Positions 4,185 to 5,609 of a DNA stretch of 5,609 nucleotides are shown one piece after another. Origin of the DNA: Clostridiales bacterium (lineage in GTDB: Bacteria; Bacillota; Clostridia; Oscillospirales; Oscillospiraceae); NCBI GenBank assembly GCA_018374635.1, contig JAHAEW010000128.1, forward strand, positions 1 through 5,609, written 5' to 3'. A program made the position numbers and the translations under genes. The first letter of the stretch is position 1, and every line of letters starts with the position of its first letter. The notes under the pieces were generated by a model, which saw nothing but the letters and a program-made list of their open reading frames with translations, ran no database searches and had not been told where the DNA came from.

Positions 4185-5462
4185 ATGGTCAAAGCAATTG
4201 TTGGCGCAAACTGGGGCGACGAGGGAAAGGGCAAGATCACCGACCTCTTTGCCGAGAAGTCCGACGTGGTCATCCGCTTTCAGGGCGGTGCGAACGCCGG
4301 TCACACCATCATCTGCGACTACGGTAAATTCGCCCTGCACCAGCTCCCCTCCGGCGTCTTTTACCCCCACACCACGAACATCATCGGAAACGGCGTGGCC
4401 CTGCATGTCCCCGCGTTTCTCAAGGAGCTCAAGACTCTGGAGGACGGCGGCGTCCCCGCGCCCCGTGTGATCGTGGATCAGCGGACCCAGCTGCTGATGT
4501 CCTACCACATTTTGCTGGACACCTATGAGGAGGAGCGTCTGGCCGGAAACGCCTTTGGCTCCACAAAGTCCGGCATTGCCCCTTTCTACTCTGACAAATA
4601 CGCCAAGATCGGCATTCAGGTGGCCGATCTCTACGACGAAGCCCGCCTGAAGGAGCAGCTGGAGCACATCTGTACCCTGAAAAATGTGCTCATGGAACAC
4701 CTCTATCACAAGCCTCTTCTCGATCCCAACGCCCTTCTGGAGGAGCTGATGGGCTATCGGGAAGGCCTCAAGCCCTATGTGGGCGACGCGGTGACCTACG
4801 TCCATCAGGCCCTGGCCGAGGGCAAGGAGATCCTGCTGGAGGGACAGCTGGGCTCCATGAAGGACCCCAACCTGGGCATCTGCCCCATGACCACCTCCTC
4901 CCACACTCTGGCCGGATTCGGCACAGTGGGCGGCGCGGTGCCTCCCACGGCCATCCGCAACGTGGTGGTGGTCACCAAGGCATACTCCTCCTCCGTGGGC
5001 GCGGGCGCTTTTGTCAGCGAACTCTTCGGGGAAGAGGCCGAGGAGATGCGCCGCCGGGGCGGCGACGCCGGCGAATACGGCGCCACCACCGGCCGTCCCC
5101 GCCGGGTGGGCTGGTTTGACGCCGTGGCCACCAAGTACGGCTGCATGGTCCAGGGCGCCACGCAGGTGGTTTTGACCGCCATCGACTGCCTGGGCTACCT
5201 GGAGGAGATCAAGGTCTGCACCGGCTATGAGATCGACGGCAAGGTCACCACCGATTTCCCGGTGCCCGCCCTGCTGGAGAAGGCAAAGCCCGTGTACGAG
5301 ACCCTGCCCGGCTGGAAGTGCGACATGCGGGGCGTCACCGATTACAGCCAGTTCCCCCAGGCCGCCAAGGACTATGTGGACTTCCTGGAGCGCCACATCG
5401 GCTATCCCATCTCCATCGTCTCCACCGGCCCCAAGCGCCACGAGATCGCGCTGCGCAAGTAA
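4185..5462 (+). CDS. purA: Adenylosuccinate synthase (PurA)
   Basis: A 425-residue cytoplasmic enzyme that joins IMP and aspartate using GTP to make adenylosuccinate, the first committed step to AMP. The N-terminal signature is present (GANWGDEGKGK, 7-17) with catalytic Asp12. GGANAGHT (34-41) carries the catalytic His40, the IMP-binding loop is TTGRPRRVGW (301-310), and the guanine-recognition motif STGPKRHE lies near the C-terminus. Length fits the family. The ATG at 4185 has AGGAGG (4173-4178) at 6 nt; a TTG at 4134 in the same frame has no support. The sequence differs from the E. coli type: Asn9 replaces the usual Gln before WGDEG, and GSTKSGIAPFYSDKYAKIGI (125-144) replaces the common GTTGRGIGPAYEDK form, with Lys141 where E. 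coli has Arg143. I take this as a Clostridia-type subgroup rather than loss of function. It has its own promoter and tandem terminators. Confidence 0.98.
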   Translation: MVKAIVGANWGDEGKGKITDLFAEKSDVVIRFQGGANAGHTIICDYGKFALHQLPSGVFYPHTTNIIGNGVALHVPAFLKELKTLEDGGVPAPRVIVDQRTQLLMSYHILLDTYEEERLAGNAFGSTKSGIAPFYSDKYAKIGIQVADLYDEARLKEQLEHICTLKNVLMEHLYHKPLLDPNALLEELMGYREGLKPYVGDAVTYVHQALAEGKEILLEGQLGSMKDPNLGICPMTTSSHTLAGFGTVGGAVPPTAIRNVVVVTKAYSSSVGAGAFVSELFGEEAEEMRRRGGDAGEYGATTGRPRRVGWFDAVATKYGCMVQGATQVVLTAIDCLGYLEEIKVCTGYEIDGKVTTDFPVPALLEKAKPVYETLPGWKCDMRGVTDYSQFPQAAKDYVDFLERHIGYPISIVSTGPKRHEIALRK

Positions 5463-5480
5463 TGAAAAAACCGCTGACCA

Positions 5481-5513
5481 AAAAGGCAGACAGCCGCAGG
5501 CTGTCTGCCTTTT
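5481..5513 (+). terminator. First terminator after purA
   Basis: AAAAGGCAGACAGCC (5481-5495) and its exact complement (5499-5513) form a 15-bp stem with the three-base loop GCA. It ends in four T's and is preceded by A's, so it may work in both directions. It starts 18 bases after the purA stop. Confidence 0.92.
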
Positions 5514-5526
5514 CAGCTTGTCAAAG

Positions 5527-5561
5527 AACGCCAGTTCTCAAAACACGAGGACTGGCGTTTT
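5527..5561 (+). terminator. Second, tandem terminator after purA
   Basis: The stem 5527-5539 pairs with 5547-5559 (13 bp, one G·U pair, AACGCCAGT/ACTGGCGTT at its base) around a seven-base loop AAAACAC, ending in TTTT. It lies 13 bases after the first terminator and should catch read-through from purA. Confidence 0.82.
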
Positions 5562-5609
5562 ATCATTAAACGGAGCAAAAATCATGATATAGGAAGCAAA
5601 ATTAGAAGC
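5562..5609. other. Right edge, no gene seen
   Basis: The last 48 bases are AT-rich. An ATG at 5584, with GGAG (5572-5575) 8 nt upstream, is followed after one codon by TAG, so it encodes nothing useful. A neighbouring gene probably starts beyond the window. Confidence 0.5.

Noticed and set aside
3634..4470. Rightward open frame overlapping both the DUF3298-like gene and purA
   Set aside because: Its product is low-complexity Arg, Pro and Ser sequence, it crosses the purA promoter, and both overlapped genes are well supported in other frames.
4128..5441. Long leftward open frame of over 400 codons opposite purA
   Set aside because: It lies fully antisense to a clear purA, is rich in Gly, His and Ala as expected from GC-rich mirror frames, and has no recognisable domain or ribosome site.
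5584..5592. Start codon with upstream GGAG at the right edge
   Set aside because: ATG-ATA-TAG gives only two codons. It is more likely a chance match.

Overview
The window looks like a GC-rich Firmicute (class Clostridia). A gut Oscillospiraceae relative such as Flavonifractor, Lawsonibacter or Oscillibacter is a reasonable guess. This rests on GC-rich codon use, AGGAGG-type ribosome binding sites, consensus SigA promoters, a YerC/YecD-type TrpR-family regulator and a PurA of the type I associate with these bacteria. No database was searched, so the taxonomy is inference.

Left end (1-613): a leftward partial gene at the edge encodes a small protein that looks like two ribbon-helix-helix segments in tandem, a kind I associate with integrated conjugative elements of Clostridia. 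It has its own ribosome binding site and a possible -10 box, with two 11-bp-spaced direct repeats beside it. Upstream are a strong leftward terminator (340-385) with no obvious gene feeding it, about 170 bases of AT-richer sequence without a recognisable gene, and the terminator of the tRNA operon (554-587).

tRNA operon (614-1176, leftward): five tRNA genes in the order Val(UAC)-Asp(GUC)-Phe(GAA)-Gly(GCC)-Cys(GCA), all with encoded CCA. They share one promoter with perfect -35 and -10 hexamers at 17-bp spacing and an A-tract upstream. The two long spacers contain hairpins and the two short ones are 3-4 bases.

Leftward protein operon (1243-3275): yerC-like regulator (TTG start), class I SAM methyltransferase and hslO (Hsp33 redox chaperone). 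The genes overlap or nearly abut and follow one promoter at 3247-3275. A strong hairpin without a U-tract follows hslO.

Rightward genes (3371-5462): a 222-residue protein with a C-terminal resemblance to the DUF3298/RsiV family but no signal peptide or membrane segment, then purA (adenylosuccinate synthase) with its own near-consensus promoter and a leader that begins with a hairpin. Two terminators in tandem close purA. The last 48 bases hold no gene.

Most of the window is ordinary housekeeping chromosome. The parts that deserve a second look are the probable mobile-element boundary at the left, the orphan terminator, the anchorless DUF3298-like protein with its repeat-rich divergent promoter region, and the purA leader. 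I did not find a convincing new biological system.
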